Source: Tetmemena sp. SeJ-2015 | Taxonomy: Eukaryota > Ciliophora > Spirotrichea > Sporadotrichida > Oxytrichidae | Assembly: GCA_027382625.1 (NCBI GenBank) | Contig: JAJKFJ010022597.1 | Location: forward strand, 62,001 to 126,000 | DNA: 64,000 nucleotides | Direction: 5' to 3' | Part shown: positions 24,103 to 34,857 of the stretch, one piece after another | How positions within the stretch are numbered: the first letter of the stretch is position 1 | Layout: each line of letters starts with the position of its first letter | Made by a program: the position numbers and the translations under genes | Notes under the pieces: model-generated | Told to the model about the DNA's origin: nothing | Databases searched by the model: none | Seen by the model: only the letters and a program-made list of their open reading frames with translations

Positions 24103-25569
24103 TCAATTTTGCTTTTGCTTGAAGTTACTTCCAATTTCTGAGTACAGGAAGAACACTGTAAACAGGAAGCCGGCTCCCATCATGACAAAGATGTTAAAGT
24201 AGTAGGGATAAGCAACTTTCAGGAATCTAGGATACTCATCATGTCTGAACTGGATCTTATAAGTATTATATCAAATTATGAAGAAATAGTTAGGATAACA
24301 GACACAATAGTCTAATCTTCTAAGAAAGAATAGCCGTATCTCCAATAAGTGACCTTGAACTTGAAAACTCCGAGTGCATCAGGTGCTTTCAGATCGGCAT
24401 GATAGGTTGGCTTAGACTTATCTTGTTGAGAAAGGAAAATTCTATAGTGAGGGTCAAGCTTGATAAACTCTAGTTAGACATCATTAGCAACGAAGGGAAC
24501 AATAGATCCATCTGGTAGTTTCTGCTGAATGTCAACATTGAATTCAAGTTCATCAAGAACTCTATAGTTCTCGGGATTGACGCCATTCCAAGCCTCTCCC
24601 TTCTTGTTATGTCTCAAGTTAGAGAGCTTCAGGACTCCTCTCTGCTGGAAAGTCCATTGAGCGAGCTCCTTACAGAAGACGAAGTTAGCTGAACTTTGGA
24701 TGCTACCGTTGTTTCCAAGGCTGAGGAGCATATGAGTTGTTCGAGCAAAGGCCAAGAGACCCAGACACTGAGACTCTTTGATTTTTCCTAGTCTGATAAC
24801 CTGCAACTAAGGTAAGCTGCTCTCCAGAGACCTTTGAGAACTCGTTCTGTTCTGAGTTGAAGGAAAAGGTTGAAGGTTCAGCTCTCAGGATAGGGAAGAC
24901 TAGAGAATTCTTAGGATCGATGTTCAAGCCAACTCCAGAGTAAGCGATGGATGTCTCGGGGATAGAGAATAAGGAGTGAGATTGAGTTTTCAAGGGTTCG
25001 AAAAAGTTTGATGAGTACACCAAGTTATTCTCAGTGTTGTGAATCTTCTCATTTTCGTAATCTCTAACTTCAAAGCCCTAAACAATGTTAATTCAAACAA
25101 AGATATCTTTACAGCGTTCTCTATATCAACTCCAAACTCGTTGACTAAAGATCTGATTGGCCTCTTTGAGTCAACATCTGCGAATACCATAAGGTTGTGA
25201 TTGGCTTGCAAAAACTCGATCAAATCTTTTTGACTGATGGGATTCTTGAAATCTATAAGCAGTTATTAGTAAATGCTTTATATGTATACCTTTAACAGAG
25301 GGAGCCATAAGTATGATATTATCAAAGTAGTAGTCTTCGTAGTATTTAATGGCTGGTGGATTAGGTGTGATCATTTCAAATTAAACATTGTGTCCATCTC
25401 TGCTCAAAGTGTCAAAGAAGATAGAATGAGTCTCCACGAGTGAGTAGTCGTCCAATAGGACAAGTGTCTGTATTCCCTGCTTCTTTGGGAGTACATCACC
25501 TTTTATTAGTGGCATACCCAAAAATAGGGATAAGATCAGGGCGTAAGATACTGTCATAGCTCTTCTCAT
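24103..25569 (-). CDS. DDOST: OST48 subunit of oligosaccharyltransferase
   Basis: Subunit of the ER N-glycosylation complex. Signal peptide from MRRAMTVSYALILSLFLGM, then the family hallmark LVLLDDYSLVETHSIFFDTL..DGHNVQFEM, YEDYYFDNIILMAPS and FANDV-type luminal domain, QLEFIKLDPHYRIFL and FKFKVTYWRYGYS. A C-terminal membrane helix VAYPYYFNIFVMMGAGFLF precedes a short cytosolic tail ending KQKQN. Introns with GT..AG edges are visible at the SVK-DFKNP join (25251-25290 region), the IENA-GFEV join, and the TIVS-IQFRH join (about 24256-24300). One small frame change near 24760 (SGSL-AFART) is unresolved. Length and topology fit the family. Confidence 0.92.
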
Positions 25570-25758
25570 TTTTAATTTAAGAATATCTTTTATATTTATT
25601 ACTGCTCTCTTATGCCACTTAACTATCATAAATGGATGTGAAAGTGCTCGCTAAGATCTTTAAATGACTAAGATTTGATAAAAATAAATCACCTCAATAT
25701 TTTGTAAATTATAAAAGGGCGAACTTAAATAAAATCAGCTTCACTTGCAAACAGAAAA

Positions 25759-26338
25759 ATGCTGCCACTGATAAAAGTCCTGCTTGTGACTTTCAAAATA
25801 ATGTCAAGGCCTCTAAATAACATACTTAAGAGAGTTTTCGTGCACAGATTCAATTCTTGAACTGATATATGGTGATTTGTGGTCAAGGAGCACACAAATT
25901 CGAAATATACCTCAATAGAAGCATAGTAAACTTAGTTAAGCAGCAATATGTGTATTTATTTCAACTTTTATAATTGATTGAGTTTATCTAACAATGACAA
26001 GCTAGACTTTTATATAAAACCACTATCAGATGAGGCTGCATTTAGCAAGGGAGTGGAATACTTTGTAGAGATAGTCTTCTTCTATGGAATTTTATTTGCA
26101 ATAGCTCTCTATGAGGTAGAGAAGGCACATGTGCCAATCACTAAGCTTGAAGGCTGAAGTTAAATCTTACGAAGATAGCAACAAATAAATGGTTACTTTG
26201 TCAGAGAAACTAAAGCACGAAATAGAGGAGTACAAATCCTACGTTATATAAAGATAGAGGGACGCCGAAGAGCTGAGGAAGGCTACTGATGAAATGAGCC
26301 GCAAGCTCGGGATGAAATATGTAGATAAAGAGATTTGA
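25759..26338 (+). CDS. OPA3-like protein
   Basis: The N-terminal hydrophobic/amphipathic segment MLPLIKVLLVTFKIMSRPLN and ILKRVFVHRYMVICGQGAHK correspond to the OPA3 pattern (PL.K...L....S+P..N.IK..A......Y...+...). They are followed by LDFYIKPLSDEAAFSKGVEY and a membrane-like FFYGILFAIALYEVEKA, then a C-terminal coiled coil (KLKHEIEEYKSYVIQRQRDA). OPA3 is a mitochondrial membrane-associated protein. A 17-nt IES at 25847-25863 and a GTGTAT..GACAAG intron (about 25950-26001) restore the frame; another short GTGCCA intron near 26129 is probable. TGA at 26336. Confidence 0.8.
25847..25863. other. IES, 17 nt, pointer GAT (OPA3-like)
   Basis: GAT at 25847-25849 and 25864-25866. Deletion removes a TGA and gives VHRYMVICGQGAHKFEIYL. 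Confidence 0.65.
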
Positions 26339-26522
26339 AAAATGTAGTCAGTCCTTATTCAGCAAATATATATGAAGAGTGAGACTTGCTTATTTTAAAA
26401 CAAGAGATTGATCGAAGTGACTGTTCTCTGATTTTTCATTAGCAAAGCCACGAAAATAAAGTGTTAATATAACATAAATTGATCTTTTCTCATTCTATCA
26501 AATTCTGAAGCCCTCTTCGAAA

Positions 26523-26529
26523 TCAAAGA
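26523..26529 (-). other. Pointer copy 1 of inverted MDS (TCTTTGA on minus strand)
   Basis: Inverted partner of 26883-26889. Confidence 0.75.
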
Positions 26530-26780
26530 CTTCATTGTTGACTTCGATCTGAGACTAAAGTTTGTATCTGCTGTCTGTGATGAAGATAGGTCTATGATTT
26601 CTGAAGATAATAGCTAGCCCACTTGAACCTGTGAAGTTAGTGACTTGGAACAGTCTATCCTTCTCCTTAAGCAAGTCTGAACTCATAAACTCGTCATTTT
26701 TTGGAATAATGTAGGCCTAGATGTTTTTCTAAGCCATAAGTCTCTTTAACTTATCCAGATTTTTAAGAGCTAGCGTCATT
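26523..26780 (-). CDS. Aminopeptidase P, inverted first MDS (creatinase N-terminal domain)
   Basis: Reads MTLALKNLDKLKRLM, then NIQAYIIPKNDEFM, VTNFTGSSGLAIIF and ITDSRYKLQSQIEVNNEVF. This is the start of cytosolic X-Pro aminopeptidase (family: L..LM....+.AYI+PS.DEH..E.., +FTGS.G.A++, +.TD.RY..QA..). The rest of the enzyme lies on the opposite strand from 26883. The segment ends at TCTTTGA (complement of 26523-26529), which is repeated at 26883-26889. Joining through it reads NEVF then EIQDPDQPAEIHQM in frame. By itself this frame has no catalytic domain. Confidence 0.85.
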
Positions 26781-26882
26781 AATCAGAGCCACAAAGAGGA
26801 GATGATGATAAGAATATATCAATGATTTAAAACACCTCCCTAAGAATAGAGAATATTCCATGCCTAATATATTTTAAGTGAA

Positions 26883-26889
26883 TCTTTGA
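26883..26889 (+). other. Pointer copy 2 of inverted MDS (TCTTTGA)
   Basis: Same 7-mer as the minus-strand end of the upstream inverted segment; the in-frame join is described in the findings. Confidence 0.75.
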
Positions 26890-28658
26890 AATCTAAGACC
26901 CAGATTAGCCAGCGGAAATTCATCAGATGATAAGTGCCAAGTATGAATGGCAAAATTAGGGTGGATATGTATCCATTGACGGGAGTCTATTTTCAATGTC
27001 GTTCGCTGGATCGCTAAGCTCTTAACTTAAGTAGCAAGGGATTACTCTTAATGTCAATTTGGACTAACCTTTAGTTGATGAGGTCATAGGCCATTAAGAT
27101 GAGACTCATTAAAAGAGCGCTGCCGGAAAAGACGCAAAGTCTCCCAACTGAAAGTCTATACTCTTCCTGATTCTATAAGCGGTAAGAAGGCAAGTGAAAA
27201 GGTATAGAAAATCTTTGAACATGCGAAGGGAAAAGAAGCAGATGCAATTTTCGTTTCCTCCCCTGAGGAGGTTTGCTGGATCACAAATTTGAGAGCGTTA
27301 GGCTCGCATACTTATGAGCCTCTAATGAACTGCTTCTTGCTATTGATGAAAAATTAGCCAAGCTTCCTATTCGTTGATGATTAGGCCTAATTAAGTTTTG
27401 ATTTTGCTCATCATAAATGTTTGCCTACACTTCTCTCTCAGAATAAAAAGTAAGGGAAGAAGTCCCAGGAGTTGACATTAGAGTGAGAAGAGTTTCAGAA
27501 TTTTAACAGGTTGTAAAAAATGAGGTGAGAAACACTAAAAATCTGACAGTAGGAATTGACAAGAGATCTTGCTTAGAGAAATACTATCAATACTCAAGGG
27601 TAATTTCGGCAAGGAGAATCTTTATGAGTTCAGCCCTGTTTCCTAAATTAGAGTAGTAAAGAATGAAACTGAGATTGAGGGATTTTAGAAATGAAGCTCG
27701 AGTCTGCATCATTGATCTGCTTCTATGCTTACCTTAGAGAAAAACTCAGACTTAAATAAGAAGTCTACGAGCATGAATGTAACGAAATTTTAGATAAGAT
27801 AAGATCAGAAATATCGACGATTAACTATATTTTCATATATAATAGCAGGCGAAGACTTCCTGGGGAATAGCTTCCCTATGATAATGGGCTCAGGTCCAAA
27901 TGGAGCTATCGTTCATTACAGAGCTTAAGAAGGCAGTTCCTCATTGTTAAATTTGCAAACACCATTCCTTGTTGACACAGGGGCCTAGTATTTATTCGGT
28001 ACACCGACACTACCAGAACTCTGCTGTTTGATGATTCCATTGAACTATTTTGTTTTAAATTCCGAGCTTTAAAGATAAAGCAAACTAGAGTACCTGTAGA
28101 AAATGTACACAAGGGTGCTGATGGGAAATCTGAGTCTCCAGTAGACTAAGTTCCCACTTGGGAAGACTTATGCCTTTTAGCTAGATCATTGCAAGACGTT
28201 TCTTATGGCAAGTGGGAGAAGACTTCAAGCATGGGGTGGGCCATGGAGTGAGTCACTGTGGACCTGTCCACGAATACCCTCACTACGTTTACGGGAAGAC
28301 TCCTCAGTCTGCTTTGATACTCCAAGAGGGTATGGTTATAACAAGAGCCAGGTTTTTATAAGGAGGGAGAATTTGGAATTAGGATTGAAAATATAAATCT
28401 GGTTGAGAAGCAGAGCGTCTAATTCTTAAAGTTCAAGGCCTTGACTTTAGTTCCCTACTGCAGTAAGTTATAATGTGTTAAAAAGTTTATCTTTAATATG
28501 GTTATTATAATTGACAGGAGCTTATTGGATAGAAGTCATTCCAAGGCAATTAAAACATACTACGAAGAAATAGAAAGAGAAATACTGCCATTGGTAAAAC
28601 AGAGGAACCAAACTCAGAGATCGATTACTTATTAGAAGAATTACAGGCTTTTAACTGA
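26883..28658 (+). CDS. Xaa-Pro aminopeptidase (aminopeptidase P), main part
   Basis: Metallopeptidase of the M24 family that removes an N-terminal residue preceding proline. From the pointer TCTTTGA at 26883: EIQDPDQPAEIHQM, YVSIDGSLFS, LPDSISGKKASEKV, ADAIFVSSPEEVCWITNLRA, then the C-terminal pita-bread domain: FPMIMGSGPNGAIVHYRAQE, LVDTGAQYLFGTTDTTRTL (metal ligand Asp residues), HGVGHGVSHCGPVHE (ligand His) and EPGFYKEGEFGIRIEN (ligand Glu). The end SEIDYLLEELQAFN-stop is at 28658. The chain lacks its start; that lies inverted at 26780-26523. Several further short frame changes (near 27110-27150, 27400-27800, 28340, 28590) await IES/intron assignment. Confidence 0.88.
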
Positions 28659-28792
28659 AAAGAAAAGTTTATTCTAGTATAAATAAGACAATAAGATTAT
28701 TAATCAAGATTAAAGCAGATTTCATGTTAATTTAAATCCTTAAGATTTTTTAGTAAAAGGGTAGTAGTTGTTTTATAAAATTTAAATAAAAT

Positions 28793-30481
28793 ATGAATTT
28801 CAACTCCAATCCGTTTGCGAAGCCATAGCAACAGCATCATATAAAATTTAAGTTTATTTTATCCTAAGCAGGCAGGGACTTTATCTAAACAGCCCCCCTG
28901 CTTCATCTTTAGTGAAATAAGAAGCCAATCTAAATACTTAAGCCACTTCGAGCCTCACTTTAAAAAGATAGCAGTTACCACACCCTCAAATAACAACAAA
29001 AACTAAAATGAGCCGCAATAATCTAAAGCCAGATCTGAATCTCTTAACCAAGTGGTCTTGCATCAAAAGCCCTACTTAAGGAATCTCAGCCTCTTTCATT
29101 CCAAAAAATTCCCATTTGATCATATAATAATATTCTAGCAGTTTGTAAGTTAGCAGGCCAACAAAGAAAATGAGAAAGCTAAGGAAGCAGGAAATATTGT
29201 TTAGAAGAACTAGTTTTACTAGCTAAAGGGGACCAAGTAAGGCAACAGCTAAAGCAAGTAGTAGCCAATCAGCGTTGACTAAATCAGCCTTTTAGAATAG
29301 CAAATCTCCAGGCTCAATCAAACAAATAGGACAGATATCCAATAACCAAAATCAAAAGCAGACTGAATTGGAAGCTCCTCCTGTAGTGCCTACGATATAG
29401 TCTGGATTCTTGCTTTATATTTTTTCTAAACACCTCTTCAGGAGAATTACCATGTTTGCTATATACAATTTTTCTTTTTATTACCTCCAGCCATAGCTAA
29501 GTGATAATCAGGTGATATACTCTTTCTTTTATAAATTAAAATTTGAAGCAAGTAGCTCCCTTTTCAGGAAACAAAAGTTCGAAAGACGATTGTCAAGTTT
29601 AATCGGACGAGACTCTGAGTTGGCTGCTCTCAAGTGTGGATTATGGGAAATTCAAGGCCAATAAAATCAAGGACATTTTGCAAAATCACAAACCAAGAGA
29701 TAACTCTTGCTGCTCCGAAGATTCTTAAGCCAGAGAAAAGCAGAGAGAAAATTTGTAGACGATTGATGAATCAAACTAGCAAGCATTAAGTGAGACTATA
29801 TCCAAAGCTCAGAAACTATTCAACTACTTTTGCTCTGGCGAAGATGATGAGGAAGTGAAGTTGATTGTAAAGGAGGAAATAGACAGACTGCTGAAAGAAG
29901 CCAAATAAATGGCTAAGCAAAGTGCAAATGGAGGTTTTTAAGCTAATAATAATTTTGGTGTTAGCTCTGGAATTATCAATTAGTCTACTACCATTCTAAA
30001 TGAGCAAGCAGTCGAAAATACAAATACCAGTAAGAGGAGCTTAGCCAGATCAGAGATTAAGATAATCTCTCAGTCCTTGTCAAAGAACAGACAAGGAGCT
30101 GAGTATGATGAAGAGGGAATTCAGGAAGAGTAAAAGCAAAATAAGAACTCTGGAAATATTCTAGAAATTGACTTATAGGATGAAAAGGAAAAGAGATTCC
30201 AAACCGAATGCAGATAGAAGAAGAGAAAAAGAAGAGAGGCATTTCAAGTAGATGAAAATCAAAATGATGAGTGGCTAAGCTTCAGCAGCTGTGACGAGCA
30301 AGGTGCAGAATAGGAGGCTTTCAAGACAGAGACTAAACCTAGACAAATCAAATTTTTCGAGATGAGAGATAAAGATGATAAGAATAATTAGAGTAGCAAT
30401 AGCTAAGAAGTAGAGAAGCTTCCTGAAGTGCTAATAAATAGCAAAAACAAGATCAAGATTCTGGATTTCAATTTTCAATGA
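28793..30481 (+). CDS. Q/N-rich probable nuclear protein (unrecognised)
   Basis: Starts MNFNSNPFAKPQQQ. Gln/Asn/Ser/Lys-rich throughout, with a central helix-prone segment (ISRLNQTNRTDIQQ) and an acidic/basic C-terminal third (EEVKLIVKEEIDRLLKEAK, RQKKRKRREAFQVDE, QIKFFEMRDKDDK) ending ILDFNFQ-stop at 30481. The NPF-type start and polar composition recall nucleoporin or RNA-associated proteins, but no domain is recognised. At least one interruption (around 29400-29560, rich in T) looks like an intron or IES. Confidence 0.55.
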
Positions 30482-30540
30482 TAATAATTAATAATTCAAA
30501 TAAATTTGAACATCTATTTTGTGTACACGAGAGAAAAGTG

Positions 30541-31010
30541 ATGACTGATCAGGATTAGATAGATAAGATTTTAATATCTGTGCCCCAGACCTTATAGATT
30601 ATTCCGTATTAAGATAGAGAGAATTCTTTATCCCTTCTTTGAATCTCTTTCCATCTCTCTATTTCCTTTCTTAAATGCTTATAAGCTAGGTATATCACGA
30701 GTTGATGAACTATATTTTTCTGGCATAGTGGCTTAGTCGTAGAATGAAAAGATCAAGAAAGAGTCAAGCCATAGTCATTCTGGAAAGTGAATTAGTATAA
30801 GCATTATAATTATCGTGTATTCATAAAATGGTTTATTATAGTAACTAATCAAACTTTTTCATTTTTAGAAGAACGGAGCCCTCCCTATCTGGAAGAACCC
30901 CGCAGAGACCGAATCTCTGAGGTTTAGAATTAACGAAAATGTTGGATTTCCCAAATTAAGGTTATCTTTCAATTGCTCCGTAATAATTTAAAGCATTCTC
31001 GTTCTAAAAG
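30541..31010 (+). CDS. Small unrecognised gene or orphan MDS
   Basis: ATG at 30541 (MTDQDQIDKILISVPQTLQ), then a frame SRVDELYFSGIVAQSQNEK, and after a GTGAAT..TTTTAG interval (30787-30869), KNGALPIWKNPAETESLRFR. No stop in frame was fixed and no family is recognised. Confidence 0.3.
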
Positions 31011-31690
31011 TTATTACTCATAAATTAATTTAAGATACTCTAAAAATTAAAAATAAAAACCCCTGTTAAGGGTTTAAAAAGGGTGGAATTAATTTGACAA
31101 ATTCCGATTAACTCAATCTCCGTACTCATGAGTACGCATTTATTTTTATTTTTCGGCAGTTGTTAAGGGTTTTTGGTGGGATTTTCTGTGAGGGGCGAAC
31201 TTTGAGTGTCCTCAAGAAAATCCCTCCTTTTTCGAAGCCCGGCCTTCTGGGGGTATTTTGTAAAAGCGATAGAGCTGTTTGACTAGTCTTGCAAGTTCAT
31301 CATGTTACTGTTTCTCATCTTGAAACCCGGACTTGGTCAAAGGATTAGCCTTGGCGAGGGCTAAATTTAAATTAAAAACTAGTTAAAATTGTTAACTCTT
31401 TTGTTTTCTAGAGGTAAAATTTAAAAAGATAAGGCCCAAAATTTGAATTATCCATTGGATTTTCATGATAACCTTTGTTAAATATATATAATAATAAAAT
31501 GCGTTCCTTTGTGATTAAGAAGAGCTCTCAGCTTAGTGAGTGCTCTGTTGTACATCAATTGCTTGGGATGAGGGGCAAAAGAAACCCTCCCTTTTCTAAA
31601 GAGAAATTTTATATCTCTCATTTTTTCTTATGTCCTTTATTGGTTACTTTAATTCATCATCTAATCTTTTTGCATATCCGCTTAGTTTGA
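31011..31690. other. Non-coding region with palindrome and hairpin
   Basis: Contains a perfect 16-nt palindrome CGTACTCATGAGTACG (31122-31137), a repeated TGTTAAGGGTTT (about 31062 and 31161), and a 15-bp stem-loop (31178-31193 with 31210-31224). No convincing frame. Confidence 0.5.
31178..31224. repeat. Inverted repeat, 15-bp stem
   Basis: The left arm GGGATTTTCTGTGAGG pairs with the right arm CCTCAAGAAAATCCC (one bulge) across a 16-nt loop. Confidence 0.65.
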
Positions 31691-31694
31691 ATTA

Positions 31695-32930
31695 ATTTGC
31701 ATCTATCTTTAGACTTTGGAGTTCATTTTGTCGAAGGAAGTATTGAAATTTGATGCTCTGACAGATTGATATCTAGAATCAACCTGCTTCTGCTTTGTGG
31801 AGAGTCTGGGTAATAGGAGTTACTCTCGATTTTTCTAAATTAGACTTCTGTCCGTTCTCCCTTATCTTAACTTCCTCTGATCATTATAAAAGCTTTCATA
31901 TCACAAGTATGGTAAATAACTTTCATTGATAGTTTTGATGGATGATCTGTCCGTATCCAGGTTACTCTCATTAATTTACTACTATGAACCTTCTTAGGAA
32001 ATTCTATCGTGATAGTCTTTGTTGTTGTTATAATTTGATATGCTATTTCCAATTGAAGATCTTACTCTGTTATGTACCTGGTTCGAAAAAGAAGAAGTAG
32101 AAAATTTTAGAACTTTATTGGCTTTTAACTTCGAAGGATGATTCTTTCCTAAGCTGATAGTTATTTTCGACTGAGCGAGTCCAAGGCTGTGTCTCTGCTA
32201 CTCCTGTGTCCCCATTCTATCTCTTGGCAGGATCTAGCTATTCCTGTGGTGAGCGTTTTGATTATTGTTGAAGTAGGATTTGGGGTAACCCACTACTGTA
32301 CTGTGATTCAATTACTTCACTATGCTCTATGCTCCTCGAGAGTGGTACTCCTAGTTCATGTTGCTGTTATGGAGCATCCTTTGATCTTCTATAATAGACT
32401 AGCTCCTTAGAGAGGCTGCCTGCATTTACTATTTATGCTTTAAGTAATTGGCTTGCTCTTTATAGTTCTGATTATCAACAGCCTTGGAGGTGTTTATGGA
32501 TATCAATAGAGCATTCTACTTCCTCTCAAAGTTCATTTCATGAAAGAAAAATCAAGCAAATTCAATTTAAGCATATTGTATAATTAATATTTGCCTTCCA
32601 ATGTTAATGGTTGAATTCGCTGTCTTCTATATTGACTCCCTGTTCTAAGAATAGCCCGATGCTCCAATTTGAAACCCTCAAACTCCTTTTCCTATTTGGT
32701 TGAAATTTGGAGCTAAGTTTTGTCGAAGTTGCAACTTCTCAACTTTCAGCGGGTTCATCTGATCTCCGTTGTCCAAAAATTGTACTTCGTCTTAGCTCTC
32801 GTGATCCTGAACTGAATCAGAAAGCCGCGATGACTTGTTATTAGAGGAGGTGAGTTAGTTTCCTCCTCTTTCCGGTCTGAGGCTTTATTTTAGAGAGATT
32901 GGTATCTCAATGTTTAAGATATTTTAAGAA
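31695..32930 (-). CDS. Q-rich unrecognised protein
   Basis: The minus strand gives long TGA-free frames rich in Gln/Asn/Ser: RPERGGNQLTSSNNKSSRL, VEKLQLRQNLAPNFN, NYKEQANYLKHKQQMQAASL, MLHNSNMNQEYHSRGAQS, YFNNNQNAHHRNSQIL, then RGSQDKGERTEVQFRKIESN and YYPDSPQSRSR near 31800. Pieces are separated by short frame changes, as elsewhere in the window. Neither start nor stop is certain. No domain recognised. Confidence 0.45.
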
Positions 32931-33535
32931 GAAGCAGAAGCTGCCATATTCAAATCTAGGCTATAATTCTTATTCAACAGTATATGCGAATAATTGTATA
33001 TGTGAGTCATTATTTTATATTCTTAGTAGATTAAAATTTATTTTATTTAATTTACAAGTTTTATCAGCAAACTTCTATTCAAATTATAATTACACCTATT
33101 CAAACAGGGAAAACTCATAAATTTACTGAACTTAATATTATTCCTTATAAAGAGAAATAAGTGAAATGAATCGTGGGTTATAATAATAAGATCAAAGCCC
33201 AATTCTTAATTAGAGATGTGATTGGGACTATATTTAATAGAGATCAGGGATTGGCAAATTTGGTTTAATTCTAATATTGATTGGTGTTTAATATAATGAT
33301 CAGAGCTATAATTAAAACTCTATTTTTTAATTGGATATCCTTCTAGAGATCAGTGATTAACCAATGAGGTGCAATAATTTAGATAAAACCTAATCATTTC
33401 CTATTTAATAATTAAAATTATCACCCCTTACTTTTCTTTTCAAACCCGATAACATCCTCGTTAACGAAGAACTTTAAGTTGCATTTAAGAACTTTTTAAT
33501 TTCTATGATTCCCGATTCTAAACACTTAATTACCT
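32931..33535. other. AT-rich spacer
   Basis: A/T-rich with tandem-like variants of ATTGG and AGATCAG(G)GATT (33170-33370). No gene seen. Confidence 0.5.
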
Positions 33536-33539
33536 TTAC

Positions 33540-34570
33540 TAGTGTTGTATGAATTTCAGAAAATTTAGCAGCCGCCTTCTCCTATTTGGCAGCCTAAGAT
33601 AAATAAAAAAACATATACTAAATTTTGATATAGAGCCGCAGTTAATATTCTTGCCCTCTGCAGTATCGATGCTCCCTTTCCCGAGGATAATTTCATTAAC
33701 CTCGTCTTTTAAATCTGCGATGGAGTGCGTGAAGATAATTGGCTTCTTTTGGTTAAGTTCTAGGATCCATTTAACATCAAGGCACCTTCCAGGGTTTCTA
33801 TTGTCATCTATCTCATTCAAAATGATTAAGAAGAAAATGAATAATATGCAAATGTGAGTACTTGTTTTTAATTCAGCTCATCAACTCTCATTCCTCTCGT
33901 TTCCTTTGGCCGCAGGCAATAGAAGTGGCCAGTCTACAAGTCTGATTATATTCCAAAGCCGTCTAGCAGATATAGATCTTTTATGACTGTCTAAACATCT
34001 ATCTTACGCACAGAAGATAAAGAAATGTGCATCTTAATATTTTTGAGCATTATATAAAAGAGGGTCCGTTAATGTTCTCTTGTAATTGTCTTAACGCCTG
34101 CAATTTAGTGTAGAGCACACATTCTATCCACAGCTGGTATTCTATCACTATTTGCTCCATCTAGTTTTTACGCAAAGCTGCTCTTAAATTAACTTACTTA
34201 TTCTTTGAAATAAAGTAAGAGTTCAATTTTCTCTTAAATACATGGTCGCATCATTAAGATAGTGTGCTTGAATAAACCCACAGGAAGCTATGAGACCATT
34301 CAGCATGTCTATTGCCTGCTAATACACTTCATAGCTGACTGCTATGCTAACTTTCTTTACTATTTCATCTATACTTGTCTGCAAAAATGTGCCAAGGCAG
34401 TCATAAAACAGCTTCTCATTGAATTCCTAAAATATTTAATCATTCATGATTATAACTCTATCATGAATTTTAATTCCAACTCCCTAATAGCTGCCTTTCT
34501 GTTTATGATCATTCTTGAGTTGTCTAACTTTTGTAGATTCTACCCACTGAGCGAGGAGTCTTGGTGATAG
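33540..34570 (-). CDS. Unrecognised gene
   Basis: Minus-strand frames read FNEKLFYDCLGTFLQTSIDE, IVKKVSIAVSYEVYQQAID, LLDGFGIQSDLQTGHFYCLR, and GRCLDVKWILELNQKKPIIF with THSIADLKDEVNEIILGKG. They look like a folded protein rather than low complexity, but the order of joins is unresolved and no family was recognised. Confidence 0.4.
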
Positions 34571-34857
34571 CCTTGCATTCCCAGATTTGGTAAGTTTAGT
34601 TAAAAAGCTTTGTTTAATGGTGGCAAAGTGTGAACGACTTCACAATTATAAACTGACTTGATTAATTTAGAAATATTCAAGCGAAAATACCTGCTGCTCA
34701 TTTTTAAGCCAACATGGATTATAAACATTGTAAGAAATGTATCTGTGAGTTTAGTAGAATTAAAAAAGCAATTAAGAATATCAAAGAATGAGGAGTTAAG
34801 CAACGATGCATCATCAATAACAGTAGTAGAAAATACCTAATACAAAGTAACCTGAGA

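Noticed and set aside
34262..34567. Plus-strand 101-aa hydrophobic ORF
   Set aside because: Antisense to a minus-strand frame with better protein-like composition (FNEKLFYDCLGTFLQ), and has no ciliate-code continuation.
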